NCBI GenBank assembly: GCA_963840545.1
Contig: CAWIZE010000002.1
Span: forward strand, 310,001 to 374,000
DNA: 64,000 bases
Direction: 5' to 3'
DNA from: JAKAWQ01 sp963840545
GTDB lineage: Bacteria > Pseudomonadota > Alphaproteobacteria > Acetobacterales > Acetobacteraceae
Of this stretch, positions 8,648 through 17,957 are shown in pieces. Both the position numbers and the translations under genes were made by a program. The notes under the pieces were generated by a model that saw nothing but the letters and a program-made list of their open reading frames with translations, was not told where the DNA came from and made no database searches. The stretch's first letter is position 1, and each line of letters opens with the position of its first letter.

Positions 8648-8685
8648 CCGCGATCTCTCGGCCGCTCGCGGGACCGTCGTCGCTC

Positions 8686-9825
8686 TCACAGCAGTCGCTG
8701 CAGGATCATCTTCTGCACGTCCGACGTGCCCTCGTAGATCTGGCAGACCCGCACGTCACGCCAGATGCGCTCGACCGGAAAGTCGGCGAGGTAGCCGTAG
8801 CCGCCGAGCGTCTGGATCGCGGCGCTGCAGATCCCCTCGGCCGCCTCGGAGGCGAAGAGCTTGGCCATGCACGCCGCCTCGAGCGCGGGCATCCCGTCGC
8901 GCTTGCGCCGCGCCGCCGCGAGCGTGAGCTGGCGCGCCGCCTCGAGCCGCGTCTTCGCCTCGACCAGCCGGAACCCCACCGCCTGGTGCGCGATGATCGG
9001 CTTGCCGAAGGTTTTTCTCTCTTTCGCATAGGCGATCGCGTACTCGAGCGCCGCCCGCGCCATGCCCACGCTCTGCGCCGCGATCGCGATCCGCCCCGCC
9101 TCCAGCGTCGAGAGCGCGATGCGATAGCCTTCGCCTTCCGCGCCGATCCGCTGATCCTCCGGGAGCTCCATCGAATCGAACACGATCTGGCAGGTGTCGG
9201 ACGCCTTCTGCCCGAGTTTTTCTTCCACCTTCGCCACCGTGAAGCCGGGCGTGCCGGGCGCCGCGACGAAGCAGGATATCCCCTGCCTGCCCGCCGCGGG
9301 ATCGGTGAGGGCGAAAAGCACGACGGCGCCGGCGATGCGCGCGTTCGAGATGAACTGCTTGGTCCCGTCGATCACATAGGCGCTGTTGCCCCGCCGCACC
9401 GCGCGCGTGCGGATCGCAGCGGCGTCCGAGCCCGCGCCGGGCTCGGTGAGCGCGAAGGAGCCGACCGCCTCGCCGCTCGCCAGCGGGCGCAGCCAGCGCT
9501 CCTTCTGCGCCGCGGTGCCGAAGCGCTCGAGCACCAGGCAGGTCGGCGCATTGTGCACGCTGATCATGGTCGAGACCGCGCCATCGCCGGCCGCGATCTC
9601 CTCCAGCGCCAGCGCGTAGGTCACGGGGTCGAGGCCGGCGCCGCCCCAGTCGGGATCGGTGGTGGCGCCGAACAGGCCGAGCCCGGCGATCTCGCGGATC
9701 AGCCCGGGCTCGATTTTTCCGGCTTTCTCCCGCGCCGCGGCGCCTGGGGCCAGCCGCTCGGCAGCGAAACGCCCGACGGCCTCGACGACCGCAAGGTCCG
9801 CCTCCGCTCCCGCCCGCTCCAGCAT
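8686..9825 (-). CDS. Acyl-CoA dehydrogenase
   Basis: 379 residues, normal for the family. The order is N-terminal helical domain, FAD-binding middle domain (SFALTEPGAGSDAAAI near residue 120; FISNARIAGAVVLFAL) and C-terminal helical domain with RKTFGKPIIAHQAVGF and QTLGGYGYLADFPVERIWRD. The catalytic base Glu is in QIYEGTSDVQ near the C-terminus. The enzyme oxidises an acyl-CoA to the trans-2-enoyl-CoA and passes electrons to ETF. The short-chain or branched-chain subclass is likely from the layout, but the substrate is not determined. It lies 37 bases after the indolepyruvate oxidoreductase gene, so amino-acid-derived acyl-CoAs are a plausible substrate. Confidence 0.93.
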   Translation of the reverse strand: MLERAGAEADLAVVEAVGRFAAERLAPGAAAREKAGKIEPGLIREIAGLGLFGATTDPDWGGAGLDPVTYALALEEIAAGDGAVSTMISVHNAPTCLVLERFGTAAQKERWLRPLASGEAVGSFALTEPGAGSDAAAIRTRAVRRGNSAYVIDGTKQFISNARIAGAVVLFALTDPAAGRQGISCFVAAPGTPGFTVAKVEEKLGQKASDTCQIVFDSMELPEDQRIGAEGEGYRIALSTLEAGRIAIAAQSVGMARAALEYAIAYAKERKTFGKPIIAHQAVGFRLVEAKTRLEAARQLTLAAARRKRDGMPALEAACMAKLFASEAAEGICSAAIQTLGGYGYLADFPVERIWRDVRVCQIYEGTSDVQKMILQRLL

Positions 9826-9862
9826 CCGCGGAGATTGCGCCGACGCACCCCGCCGGGCAAGC

Positions 9863-12800
9863 TCAGGCCGCCGCGCGGCTGGTGGGCGGCAGGGCGAGCT
9901 CGGCGAGCAGCCGCGCCCGCTGAGCCATCGCCGCGACCCGCGCCTCCTCCTTCACCGGCCCGAAGCCGCGCACGGAAGAGGGCCATCCGGCCAGCGCCAC
10001 CGACGTTGCAAGCGTGTCCGCCCGGAGGCTGCCGAGGATCGCGGCGAGGTCGGACTCGTAGTCGCGGATCATCTGCCGCTCGGCTTGCCGCTCCCGCTGC
10101 CAGCCGAACGGGTCCAACTTCGTCCCGCGCAGGACCTTGCCGTGGCGGAGGACGCGGAAGAGCGGCAGCGCCGCCCAGCCGGGCAGGGCGATCTTCCGCC
10201 GCCGCCCGGTCGCCGGATCGCGCCCGAGGGGCAAGGGCGGCGAGAGGTGGAACACCGGTTTTTCCCCGTAGCTCGCCGCCGCGTGCAGCCGCGCGACCTC
10301 ATATTCGTCCTTGTAGGCGAGCAGGCGATGAAAATTCTCGGCGACCGCCCGCGCCAGCGGGCCGGGGGCGCCGGAGAGCAGTGTCTCGCGGGCCGCGACC
10401 GCGGCCACCCGCACCCGGTAGCGCTCGGCGAGCGCCACGTCCTGGTAGGCGGCGAGCGCGGCGGCCCGGACGGCGATCATCTCCTCGAGGCTGCCGGCTT
10501 GACAAAATGGGGCGCCCTCATCGAGGATCTCGCTCGCCAGCTCCGGCCGCTCGGCGAGGATCCGGCCCCATAGGAATGCGCTTCGGTTCATCGCAACGGC
10601 GGTGCCGTTGAGTTCGATGGCGCGCGCCAGCGCCGCCTGCCCCACCGGCACGAGGCCGCGCTGCCAGGCGAGCCCGAGCAGGAGCGTATTCAGCGCCTGG
10701 GCGGTGCCGAACAGGCGCTCCGCAAGCCACCCGGCGCGGACATAGCGCGAGCTTGCCTCGCTGGTTGCCCGCGCGATCGTCCGCCGGTGCCGCTCGGCAT
10801 CGATCGGGAGATCGCGCGCGCGGAGGAACGCGACACTCGCCTGGAGGTCGAGATTGCCGATCACCGCGGCGTCCTTGCGGCAGCGATCGAGCACCCCGCC
10901 GCCGGCGGCCACCGCGAGGTCGGCTGCGAGCATGAAATCGGCCGCGGCGAGCGGGATCCGCACCACGTCGAGCGCCTCTTCCCGCTCCGCCACCTGGACA
11001 TGGGAGACCACCGGCCCGTTCTTCTGCGCCAGCCCGGTGAAGGAGAGCGTCCGCACCGCGCGCCCTTCGAGATGGGCGGCCATCGCGACGATCGCGGCCG
11101 AGGTGACGACGCCGCCCCCGCCGATGCCCGCGAACAGCGCCCGCCATTTTTCCCTGCCCGCCCGCGCGGGCTCCGGCAACGCCGCCGCAAACTCGGCTTC
11201 CCGCGCCAGGATCGGCGCCGTTCGGGGCTTCGGATGGGCCCCCGCGATCGTCACGAAACTGGGGCAGAACCCCTTGAGGCAGGAGAAATCGGCGTTGCAG
11301 GCGGTCGGAGAAATGCGCCGCTTGCGCCCGAGCGCGGTTTCCACCGGCTCGATCGCGATGCAATGGGACTGGGTGCTGCAATCCCCGCAATTCTCGCAGA
11401 CCTCCGGGTTGATCAGCACGCTCCGCTCGGCCTCGGCGAGGCGCCCGCGCTTGCGCCGCCTTCGCTTCTCGGTCGCGCAGACCTGATCGTAGATCAGCAC
11501 CGAGACCCCGGGCACGGTGCGCAGCTCGCGCTGTACCGCGTCGAGCTCTGCGCGCCCGTGCCGGCTCGTCCCGGCCGGCAGGTCTCGCGCGCGCGGGAGA
11601 CGGGCCATATCGTCGGCCATCACGGCGATGCGCCGTACCCCTTCGGCGGCGAGCTGGTGCGCGATCTGCGTCACCGTCGGGCCGCCCTCGACCGGCTGGC
11701 CGCCGGTCATCGCCACCGCGTCGTTGAAAAGGAGCTTGTAGGTGATGGGCGCGTTCGCCGCGACCGCCTGGCGAATGGCGAGGATCCCCGAATGCTGGTA
11801 GGTGCCGTCGCCCATGTTGGCGAAGAGGTGCGGCGTCTCGACGAAGGGCGCGAGGCCCACCCAGGTGATCCCTTCGCCGCCCATATGGGTGAAGCTCCGC
11901 GTCGGGCCCGGGTTTTCTATTGCCATCGTGTGGCAGCCGATGCCGGCGGCGGCAAAGCTCCCCTCTGGGACCCGGGTAGAAGTGTTGTGCGGGCAGCCGG
12001 CGCAGAAGGTGGGCAGGCGGAAGAGCAGCCCCGCCGGCCTCTCGGGAGGCGCCGGCAGAACCGGGTCGGCGACGGCCACGCCGTGCCGACGCAGGAACCG
12101 CGCGAGCCCACTGGCGAGAATCTCGGGCGAAAGCTCCATCACCGCGGGAAGAAGGTCGGAAAAATCGTCGTCGCGCTTGCCCGCCACCGCGGGCCTTCGG
12201 TCGTTGGGCAGGTGATAGAGCGCGTCGCGCACCTGCACCTCGACCAGGCCCCGCTTCTCCTCGACCACCAGGATCGCCCGCTTGCCCGCGGCGAAGCGCC
12301 GGAGCCCCTCGCCATCGACCGGCCAGGCAAGCGCGAGCTTATAGACTGCGATCCCGGGCCCGGGCGCGAGGCCGAGCATGGCGAGCCCGCGCATCGCGTC
12401 GTGATGCGCCTTGCCGACCGTGACGAGCCCGATCGGCGCGTCGGCGCTGCCGGCGACCAGCCGGTCGAACCGGTTGGCGCGGGCGAATTCGATGGCGGCG
12501 GGCAGGCGCTCCTCCACCACCCGCCGCTCGAGCTCGGCCCTTCGTTCCGGCCATGGAAGCGTGGGGTCGAGGTTGAGGCCGTGCGGCGGGAGCGGGAAAT
12601 CGGGGCGCCGGAAGCGCCGGTCCCCCGGCACGACCATGGTTGCCGACTGCTCGGCCGTCTCGGCGATCGTCTTGAGCGCGACCCAGCACCCGGAGAAGCG
12701 CGAGAGCGCCAGCCCGGCGAGGCCAAGCTCGAGAATGTCCCCGACATCGGCCGGCACGAGCACGGGGATCATGGCCGAGTGGAAGATCGGCTCGGTCTGG

Positions 12801-13306
12801 TGCGGATAGGTCGAGGAGTGGGCCGCGTGGTCGTCGCCCGAGACCGCCAGCACGCCCCCGAGCGCCGAGGTGCCGATCATGTTGGCCGCGTGCAGCGCAT
12901 CGCCGCTCCGCTCCACGCCCGGCCCCTTGCCGTACCACATGCCGAAGACGCCATCGACGCGCTTGCCGGGGAAGATTTCGATCTGCTGCGCCCCCCAGAG
13001 CATCGTCGCGGCGAGGTCCTCGTTGAGGCCCGGCTGGAAGCGGATGGAATTTGCCTCCAGCAGCTTGGCCTCGCGCCAGAGCTCCAGGTCGAGGCCGCCG
13101 AGCGGCGAGCCGCGATAGCCGGACACGAGTCCCGCCGTGTTATGCCCGGCGGCGCGGTCGAGCCTTGCTTGCTCGAGCAGCACGCGCACCAACGCCTGGA
13201 TGCCCGAAAGCAGCACCGGCGCGTCGAGATCCACGAACCGGCTTTCGAGGCCCCTTCTTTCGAGGTCTTGTGCCGTCGGGGCGAGACCGGGGTCCCGAGA
13301 ATCCAT
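9863..13306 (-). CDS. Indolepyruvate:ferredoxin oxidoreductase, single-chain fusion (alpha + Fe-S + gamma)
   Basis: 1147 residues, the size of fused bacterial indolepyruvate ferredoxin oxidoreductases. The N-terminal transketolase-like part has GYRGSPLGGLDLELW (62-76). The TPP-binding part shows CAGCPHNTS (435) and GDGTYQHSG (499). A 4Fe-4S stretch follows (CENCGDC at 637, CNADFSCLKGFC at 670), and the gamma domain begins about 724 with FAGIGGGGVVTSAAIVAMAA. The enzyme decarboxylates aryl-pyruvates to aryl-acetyl-CoA and reduces ferredoxin. The start ATG 13306 has GGAGGAGG upstream. A perfect palindrome lies about 33 bases upstream. The acyl-CoA dehydrogenase downstream is probably cotranscribed. 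Confidence 0.92.
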   Translation of the reverse strand: MDSRDPGLAPTAQDLERRGLESRFVDLDAPVLLSGIQALVRVLLEQARLDRAAGHNTAGLVSGYRGSPLGGLDLELWREAKLLEANSIRFQPGLNEDLAATMLWGAQQIEIFPGKRVDGVFGMWYGKGPGVERSGDALHAANMIGTSALGGVLAVSGDDHAAHSSTYPHQTEPIFHSAMIPVLVPADVGDILELGLAGLALSRFSGCWVALKTIAETAEQSATMVVPGDRRFRRPDFPLPPHGLNLDPTLPWPERRAELERRVVEERLPAAIEFARANRFDRLVAGSADAPIGLVTVGKAHHDAMRGLAMLGLAPGPGIAVYKLALAWPVDGEGLRRFAAGKRAILVVEEKRGLVEVQVRDALYHLPNDRRPAVAGKRDDDFSDLLPAVMELSPEILASGLARFLRRHGVAVADPVLPAPPERPAGLLFRLPTFCAGCPHNTSTRVPEGSFAAAGIGCHTMAIENPGPTRSFTHMGGEGITWVGLAPFVETPHLFANMGDGTYQHSGILAIRQAVAANAPITYKLLFNDAVAMTGGQPVEGGPTVTQIAHQLAAEGVRRIAVMADDMARLPRARDLPAGTSRHGRAELDAVQRELRTVPGVSVLIYDQVCATEKRRRRKRGRLAEAERSVLINPEVCENCGDCSTQSHCIAIEPVETALGRKRRISPTACNADFSCLKGFCPSFVTIAGAHPKPRTAPILAREAEFAAALPEPARAGREKWRALFAGIGGGGVVTSAAIVAMAAHLEGRAVRTLSFTGLAQKNGPVVSHVQVAEREEALDVVRIPLAAADFMLAADLAVAAGGGVLDRCRKDAAVIGNLDLQASVAFLRARDLPIDAERHRRTIARATSEASSRYVRAGWLAERLFGTAQALNTLLLGLAWQRGLVPVGQAALARAIELNGTAVAMNRSAFLWGRILAERPELASEILDEGAPFCQAGSLEEMIAVRAAALAAYQDVALAERYRVRVAAVAARETLLSGAPGPLARAVAENFHRLLAYKDEYEVARLHAAASYGEKPVFHLSPPLPLGRDPATGRRRKIALPGWAALPLFRVLRHGKVLRGTKLDPFGWQRERQAERQMIRDYESDLAAILGSLRADTLATSVALAGWPSSVRGFGPVKEEARVAAMAQRARLLAELALPPTSRAAA

Positions 13307-13338
13307 CGACTGCCTCCTCCCTCCAAAGAGGTCAGCAT

Positions 13339-13359
13339 CTCTGTCCTAATATGACAGAG
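13339..13359. promoter_or_regulatory. Perfect 7-bp inverted repeat, candidate operator
   Basis: CTCTGTC at 13339-13345 and GACAGAG at 13353-13359 are exact inverted copies around a seven-base A/T-rich centre (CTAATAT). They lie 33 bases upstream of the indolepyruvate oxidoreductase start. Size and place suit a dimeric repressor or activator site. No regulator gene is adjacent, so the binding protein is unknown. Confidence 0.4.
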
Positions 13360-13446
13360 GTTGGACTCTGCTTCCAGGACATTCCCGGGTGGCGGGGGGC
13401 AACGGGATTGCGTCGCGTGAGGCGGCACCGGAGATTTGTTACCCGT

Positions 13447-15141
13447 TCAGGCGGCGCGCACCTCGGCGACCAGGCGGCTGGCCTCGCCTTCCATTCGCCC
13501 GGTCTGGCGCACGAGGCCGTCGGCGGCGTTGAGCACGAGATCCGCGGAGGCATTGGCGGTGCTCGCCGCCGCGCTCAACCGCACGATATTGTCGGTGACG
13601 GCGCGGATATTGCCCGCCGATTGCTGGACCGAGCGGGCGATCTCGTTGGTCGCCGCTCCCTGTTGCTCGGTCGCCGCGGCGATCGTGGTGGTGATGGCGT
13701 TCACCTTGTCGATCGCCGAGGAGATCTCGCCGATCGCGCCCACCGCGTCGCCGGTCGCCGACTGGATGCGCGCCACCTGCGCCTTGATCTCCTCGGTCGC
13801 CTTGGCGGTCTGCTCGGCGAGCGCCTTGACCTCGCCCGCGACGACGCCGAACCCGCGCCCGGCATCGCCCGCGCGCGCCGCCTCGATCGTCGCGTTGAGT
13901 GCCAGCAGGTTGGTCTGGGCGGCGATCTGCTCGATCAACCCGACCACCATGCCGATATGGCGGGCGTCCTCGGCGAGCGTCTGGACGATCGAGCCGGTGC
14001 GTTTCGCGGTTGTCACCGCCTCGCTCGCCATGCCGGCGGAGCGGGCGACCTGGGCCGAGATCTCGCGGATCGAGGTGCTCAGCTCCTCGGCCGCGGCGGC
14101 GACCGTCTGCACACCGGCGTCGGCCTGCTCCGCGGCGCGGACCGCGCTCTCCGACTGGGTCCCGGTCTCCGCCGTCGAGGCGGTCATGCCGCGCGCGCTG
14201 CGCTCCATCGCCGCCGTCGCGTCACGCAATTCGCGCGCAATACCGCCGATGCCGCTTTCGAACTGGTCGGCCAGCGCGCGCAGCGCCTCGCGCTTCTGCG
14301 CCTCGCCGCGCGTCGTCGCCGCCGCCTTTTCCGCCGCAAGGCGCTGGTTCTCGGCCATCCGGTCGCGGAAGACGAGGGTCGCGCGGGCCATCGCACCGAT
14401 CTCGTCGCCGCGCTCCGCCCCGGGGACCGCGATCGCGGTGTTCCCGTCCGCGAGCCCGGCCATGCTGGCCGCCAGCCCGCGGATCGGGCGCGCGATGTCC
14501 CGCCCGAGCCAGAGGCTGATCGCGAGAACCACGAGGATGATGACGCCGATCGTCTCCGCGATCGGTCCCGCGGCTGCGGCATAGGCGCGGTCGAGATCGT
14601 CCAGGTACATGCCGGTGCCGACGATCCAGCCCCAGGGCGTGTATTCGCGGGCATAGGAGATCTTCGGGAAGGCGCGGTCCTCGGGCTGGCCGGGCTTGGA
14701 AAACTCGTAGGCGACGAAGCCGCCGCCCTGCTCGGCGGCGGCGACGAGCTCGCGCGAAAAATGCACGCCGTTCGGATCGACGGAGTTCGTCTGATCCTTG
14801 CCGATCAGGTCGGGCCGCGGGTTGGCGATCACGACGGTGTGCGTGTTCAGGATGAAGACGTAGCCGTCATGGCCATAGCGGAGCGCGGTCACTGCCTGCT
14901 TGGCCGCCTGCTGCGCCGCTTCCTCGGTGAGCGTGCCGTTCGCCGCCTCCGCGCCGTAATGAGCGACCAGCGCATAGGCCGTCTCGACCAGCGCCTGCGT
15001 CTCGGCCTTGCGGTCCCGGAGCAGGTTGGCCTTCAGGGCGCTGAGGCCGAGCCAGCTGACGAGACCGACCGAGAGAACCGTAACGGCGACGAACCCGAGC
15101 AGCTTGCCCACGATCGGAACGGAGAGGCGCATGAACGGCAT
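13447..15141 (-). CDS. Methyl-accepting chemotaxis protein with single Cache sensor
   Basis: 564 residues: membrane segment (about 10-32), periplasmic single-Cache sensor (FILNTHTVVIANPRPDLIGK and the TPWGWIVGTGMYLDDLD end), second membrane segment (about 190-210), HAMP linker (LGRDIARPIRGLAASMAGLA), then the long signalling hairpin with its conserved tip EQIAAQTNLLALNATIEAA. sCache receptors usually bind small carboxylates. The start at ATG 15141 is preceded by AGGGA. It is the last gene of a minus-strand chemotaxis block headed by cheY, so it should feed the CheA encoded upstream. No NWETF-type CheR-docking pentapeptide is seen at its C-terminus (...VAEVRAA). Confidence 0.93.
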   Translation of the reverse strand: MPFMRLSVPIVGKLLGFVAVTVLSVGLVSWLGLSALKANLLRDRKAETQALVETAYALVAHYGAEAANGTLTEEAAQQAAKQAVTALRYGHDGYVFILNTHTVVIANPRPDLIGKDQTNSVDPNGVHFSRELVAAAEQGGGFVAYEFSKPGQPEDRAFPKISYAREYTPWGWIVGTGMYLDDLDRAYAAAAGPIAETIGVIILVVLAISLWLGRDIARPIRGLAASMAGLADGNTAIAVPGAERGDEIGAMARATLVFRDRMAENQRLAAEKAAATTRGEAQKREALRALADQFESGIGGIARELRDATAAMERSARGMTASTAETGTQSESAVRAAEQADAGVQTVAAAAEELSTSIREISAQVARSAGMASEAVTTAKRTGSIVQTLAEDARHIGMVVGLIEQIAAQTNLLALNATIEAARAGDAGRGFGVVAGEVKALAEQTAKATEEIKAQVARIQSATGDAVGAIGEISSAIDKVNAITTTIAAATEQQGAATNEIARSVQQSAGNIRAVTDNIVRLSAAASTANASADLVLNAADGLVRQTGRMEGEASRLVAEVRAA

Positions 15142-15242
15142 CCCATTTCCCTGCTTCCCGCATTGTCGGCGGTATTTGCGAAGTTTCTCCTAACCCGAGA
15201 CCTCGCGCGGACAGGCCTCTCGCAGCATCGCGGATCGCGGGC

Positions 15243-16734
15243 CTACGACGCCAGCGACCGCGCGGCCCCCTGCGCCTTGCTGACGGCCTCATTCACCCCC
15301 GCCACCGCGCCCGCGATGGCCGCCATGTTCTCGTTGATCGCCCCAACCACGCCGGCGACCGACTGCATGTTGGCCGACATGTCGCGGGTCACGGCGGTCT
15401 GTTCCTCCACCGCCGACGCGGCGCTCGTCACGTACCCGCGGACACCATCCACCGATCCGCGGATGGTGGCGAGGGCGTTCGCGACGGTGGCGGCGACGCC
15501 GCGGATGCCTTCGATCTCGCCCGAGATCCGCGCGGTCGCCTCGCCCGCCTGGCCGGCCAGCGACTTGACCTCGCTTGCAACGACGGCGAAGCCACGCCCG
15601 GCATCGCCTGCACGCGCCGCCTCGATCGTCGCGTTGAGTGCCAGCAGGTTGATCTGGCTCGCGATCGCTTCGATGGTCTCGACGATGCCGCTCATTGCGC
15701 GCGCGGCCTCGGTAAGGCGCTTACTCGCATCGTCGGCGGCCACGGTCTGCTCGAATGCCTGATCCGTGGCATCGCGGGACTTCGCCATGTTGCCGGCGAT
15801 CTCGCCGACCGAGGCGGCCATCTCCTCCGCCCCCGACGCGACCATCTGCACCGAGCCGGTCGTCTCCGCCAGGCGTTCGGCGGCGGTCCGCGATTCCCGC
15901 TCCATCCGGCCGATCTCCTCGGACACCGCCCCCATCTTGTCCTCGATCAGCGTCTTCACGTTGGCGACCAGCGTCACATGCTCGGTGATGTCGCTGGCAA
16001 ACTTGACGACCCGGCAGGGCTTGCCCTCGAGATCCAGGATGGGGTTGTAGCTCGCCTGGAGCCAGACGACCTTGGCTCCCCTGCCGAAGCGCCTGAAGCG
16101 CCCGGCCTGGTACCTGTCCGCTCCGGAGGGTCTCCCAGAACTGGCTGTACTCGGGGCTCGCGCGTTCGGCAGGATCGACGAATACCGCGTGATGCCGTCC
16201 TTTGACCTCGTCGAGCCGATAGCCGAGCAGCGCTAGGAAATTCTCATTCGCGTCGAGCACGGTGCCATCGAGCGCAAATTCAATGACCGCCTGCGAGCGG
16301 CTGATGGCATCGACCTGCCCGCGGAGCTCGGAGTCCGCGACCTTGCGCGCCGTCACATCGGTCGCGACCTTGATCACGCGAACGACCTTGCCGCCGGGTC
16401 CGAGAACCGGATTGTACGAACCTTGAATCCACACGACGCGCCCGCCTTTGGCGATGCGCCGGAACTCGGCAACCACCGGCCGCCCCGCCCGCAACTCGTC
16501 CCAGAACCGCCGATATTCCGAGCTGTCGGCATAGCCGGGCTCGACGAACATCGCATGGCGCCGGGCGACGAGCTCGGCGGACTGGTAGCCGAGCACTGCC
16601 AGGAAGTTCTCGTTGGCCCCGATGATGGTACCGTCCGGCTCGAACTCGATGATCGCCTGCGCGCGGTCGAGCGCAGCAAGCTTGGCCTCGGCGCTTCCCG
16701 CCGCACCGCGCGGCATGTGGAGAAAATCAAGCAT
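15243..16734 (-). pseudogene. Soluble PAS-PAS methyl-accepting chemotaxis protein, interrupted by one +1 frameshift
   Basis: The 5' part (start ATG 16734 behind GGAGGGGG) encodes two PAS domains of the Aer/BdlA type, each with the pattern ANENFLA(V/L)LGY. Within PAS 2 the frame is lost after FWETLRSGQ near 16113; skipping one base of the CC pair at 16113-16114 restores YQAGRFRRFGRGAKVVW and continues in frame to the stop at 15243 through a full receptor signalling domain (INLLALNATIEAARAGDAGR). Repaired, the protein would be 496 residues, with no membrane segment: a cytoplasmic redox or energy sensor. It is either a recent null allele or a base-calling error. Its neighbours are a membrane chemoreceptor and cheR. 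Confidence 0.82.
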
Positions 16735-16932
16735 GGGCCCCCTCCATAGCGTCTGCGATTTCTCGGGTCGATTGCCCCGAAGGCGGGCGAAAGAGGCGTC
16801 CGGCGCTAGAACGCCCCCGGCGCACGCCGGGATAACGTTGCGAATCTAGCAAGACAAAAGTGAACTTTGGCTTTCGGATCTTCCCGATCCCTGGGACGCG
16901 ACGAGCGCCTCCGCGCGGCCAACGTGCCGCGA

Positions 16933-17139
16933 GAGCATCACCCGATCGAGCGGGAAAATTAGATCGAATAAGGATGCTCGTCGAAACAAAGAGCCAGAGT
17001 GGTTTGCGTGAGCCATGGCGAACGGAAACCGCTCTAGAGCGTGATGATCGAAGGCGGAATCGCCGTCGGTCTGAATCACGCGATAGAACCATGACCGAGA
17101 GCGGGATGAATGAGCGCAAGCGATCTCATCCCGCTCTAG
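16933..17139. repeat. Array of four nested hairpins (composite palindromic element, locus 1)
   Basis: Between the frameshifted receptor and cheR lie four successive palindromes: GAGCATC/GATGCTC at 16933-16979 with an inner CGATC/GATCG; AGAGTGGTTT/AAACCGCTCT at 16996-17035; GCGTGAT/ATCACGC at 17039-17081 around GGCG-GAAT-CGCC; and GAGAGCGGGATGA/TCATCCCGCTC at 17097-17136. The last two types recur at 47108-47317. The tract is AT-richer than its flanks. The cheR stop codon TAG (17138-17136) is inside the final arm. The rest of the gap, 16735-16932, shows only the receptor upstream region. It resembles REP/BIME-type elements; function unknown. Confidence 0.8.
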
Positions 17140-17957
17140 CGGACCGGCGCGTAGACGCCGGCCACGCCCGGCGCCGCCTGGAACGCCTCGCTGATCCCGA
17201 GGATCGTTTCGGCACCACCGAGGACGAGGTAGCCGTCGGCCGGAATCATCCGCGCGATCGCGCCGAGAACCTGGGTCTTGGTCGGCAGGTCGAAATAGAT
17301 CAGGACGTTGCGGCAGAAGACGATGTCGAACAGGCCGAGCGTGAAGTTGTCGTGAAGCAGGTTGCGCCGCTCGAAGCGGGTCATGCGGCGCACGGCGTCC
17401 ACGATCTGCCATTTGTCTCCGCAACGATTGAAATATTTCTCGCGCAGGACCAGGGAGAGCCCGCGCTCGATCTCGTGCTGGGCATAGAGGCCGGAGCGGG
17501 CGCGGGCGATCATCTCTCCCGAGATGTCCGTCCCCACGATCTCGATCGCCCAGTCACCGAGCGGCGGGCTCCACTCGCGCAGCAGCATCGCGATCGAATA
17601 GGCCTCCTGGCCGGAGGCCGCCGCGGCCGACCAGATCCGCAGCCGGCGTGCTGACCCGCGCGCCTTGGCGAGGCGCGGCAGGAGCCGCTCGCGCAGTGCC
17701 TGGAACGGATAGTTGTCGCGGAAGAAGAAGCTCTCGTTCGTCGTCATCGCATCGACGACGTCGTTGATCTTGATCGCATCCCGCCAGGCGCGAAGGCTTT
17801 CGGCCAGCGCCTCGACGCTGGTGAAGTTGTATTTGCGCGCGACCGGGCGCAGCCGGCTTTCGACGAGATAGGATTTGTCCGCTGTGAGCACGATCCCGGA
17901 CTGGTCGCGCACGATCTGGACCAGCATCTGAAAGCCGGGCGACATGGCATCGCTCAT
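17136..17957 (-). CDS. cheR: Chemotaxis protein methyltransferase CheR
   Basis: 273 residues, the usual CheR length. An all-alpha N-terminal domain (VEALAESLRAWRDAIKIND) precedes the SAM-binding Rossmann domain, with RIWSAAAASGQEAYSIAMLL holding the family (A/S)xGxExYS(I/L) motif, IVGTDISGEMIARAR, and FDIVFCRNVLIYFD. It methylates glutamates of chemoreceptors for adaptation. Its ATG overlaps the cheB stop by four bases (ATGA), a sign of translational coupling. Its stop codon lies within the palindromic repeat that follows, so the last few codons may have been shaped by that element. Confidence 0.95.
   Translation of the reverse strand: MSDAMSPGFQMLVQIVRDQSGIVLTADKSYLVESRLRPVARKYNFTSVEALAESLRAWRDAIKINDVVDAMTTNESFFFRDNYPFQALRERLLPRLAKARGSARRLRIWSAAAASGQEAYSIAMLLREWSPPLGDWAIEIVGTDISGEMIARARSGLYAQHEIERGLSLVLREKYFNRCGDKWQIVDAVRRMTRFERRNLLHDNFTLGLFDIVFCRNVLIYFDLPTKTQVLGAIARMIPADGYLVLGGAETILGISEAFQAAPGVAGVYAPVR

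Noticed and set aside
10787..13354. Open frame of 855 codons on plus antisense to the indolepyruvate oxidoreductase
   Set aside because: The opposite strand has full TPP, Fe-S and gamma motifs. The plus frame is a GC-driven shadow.
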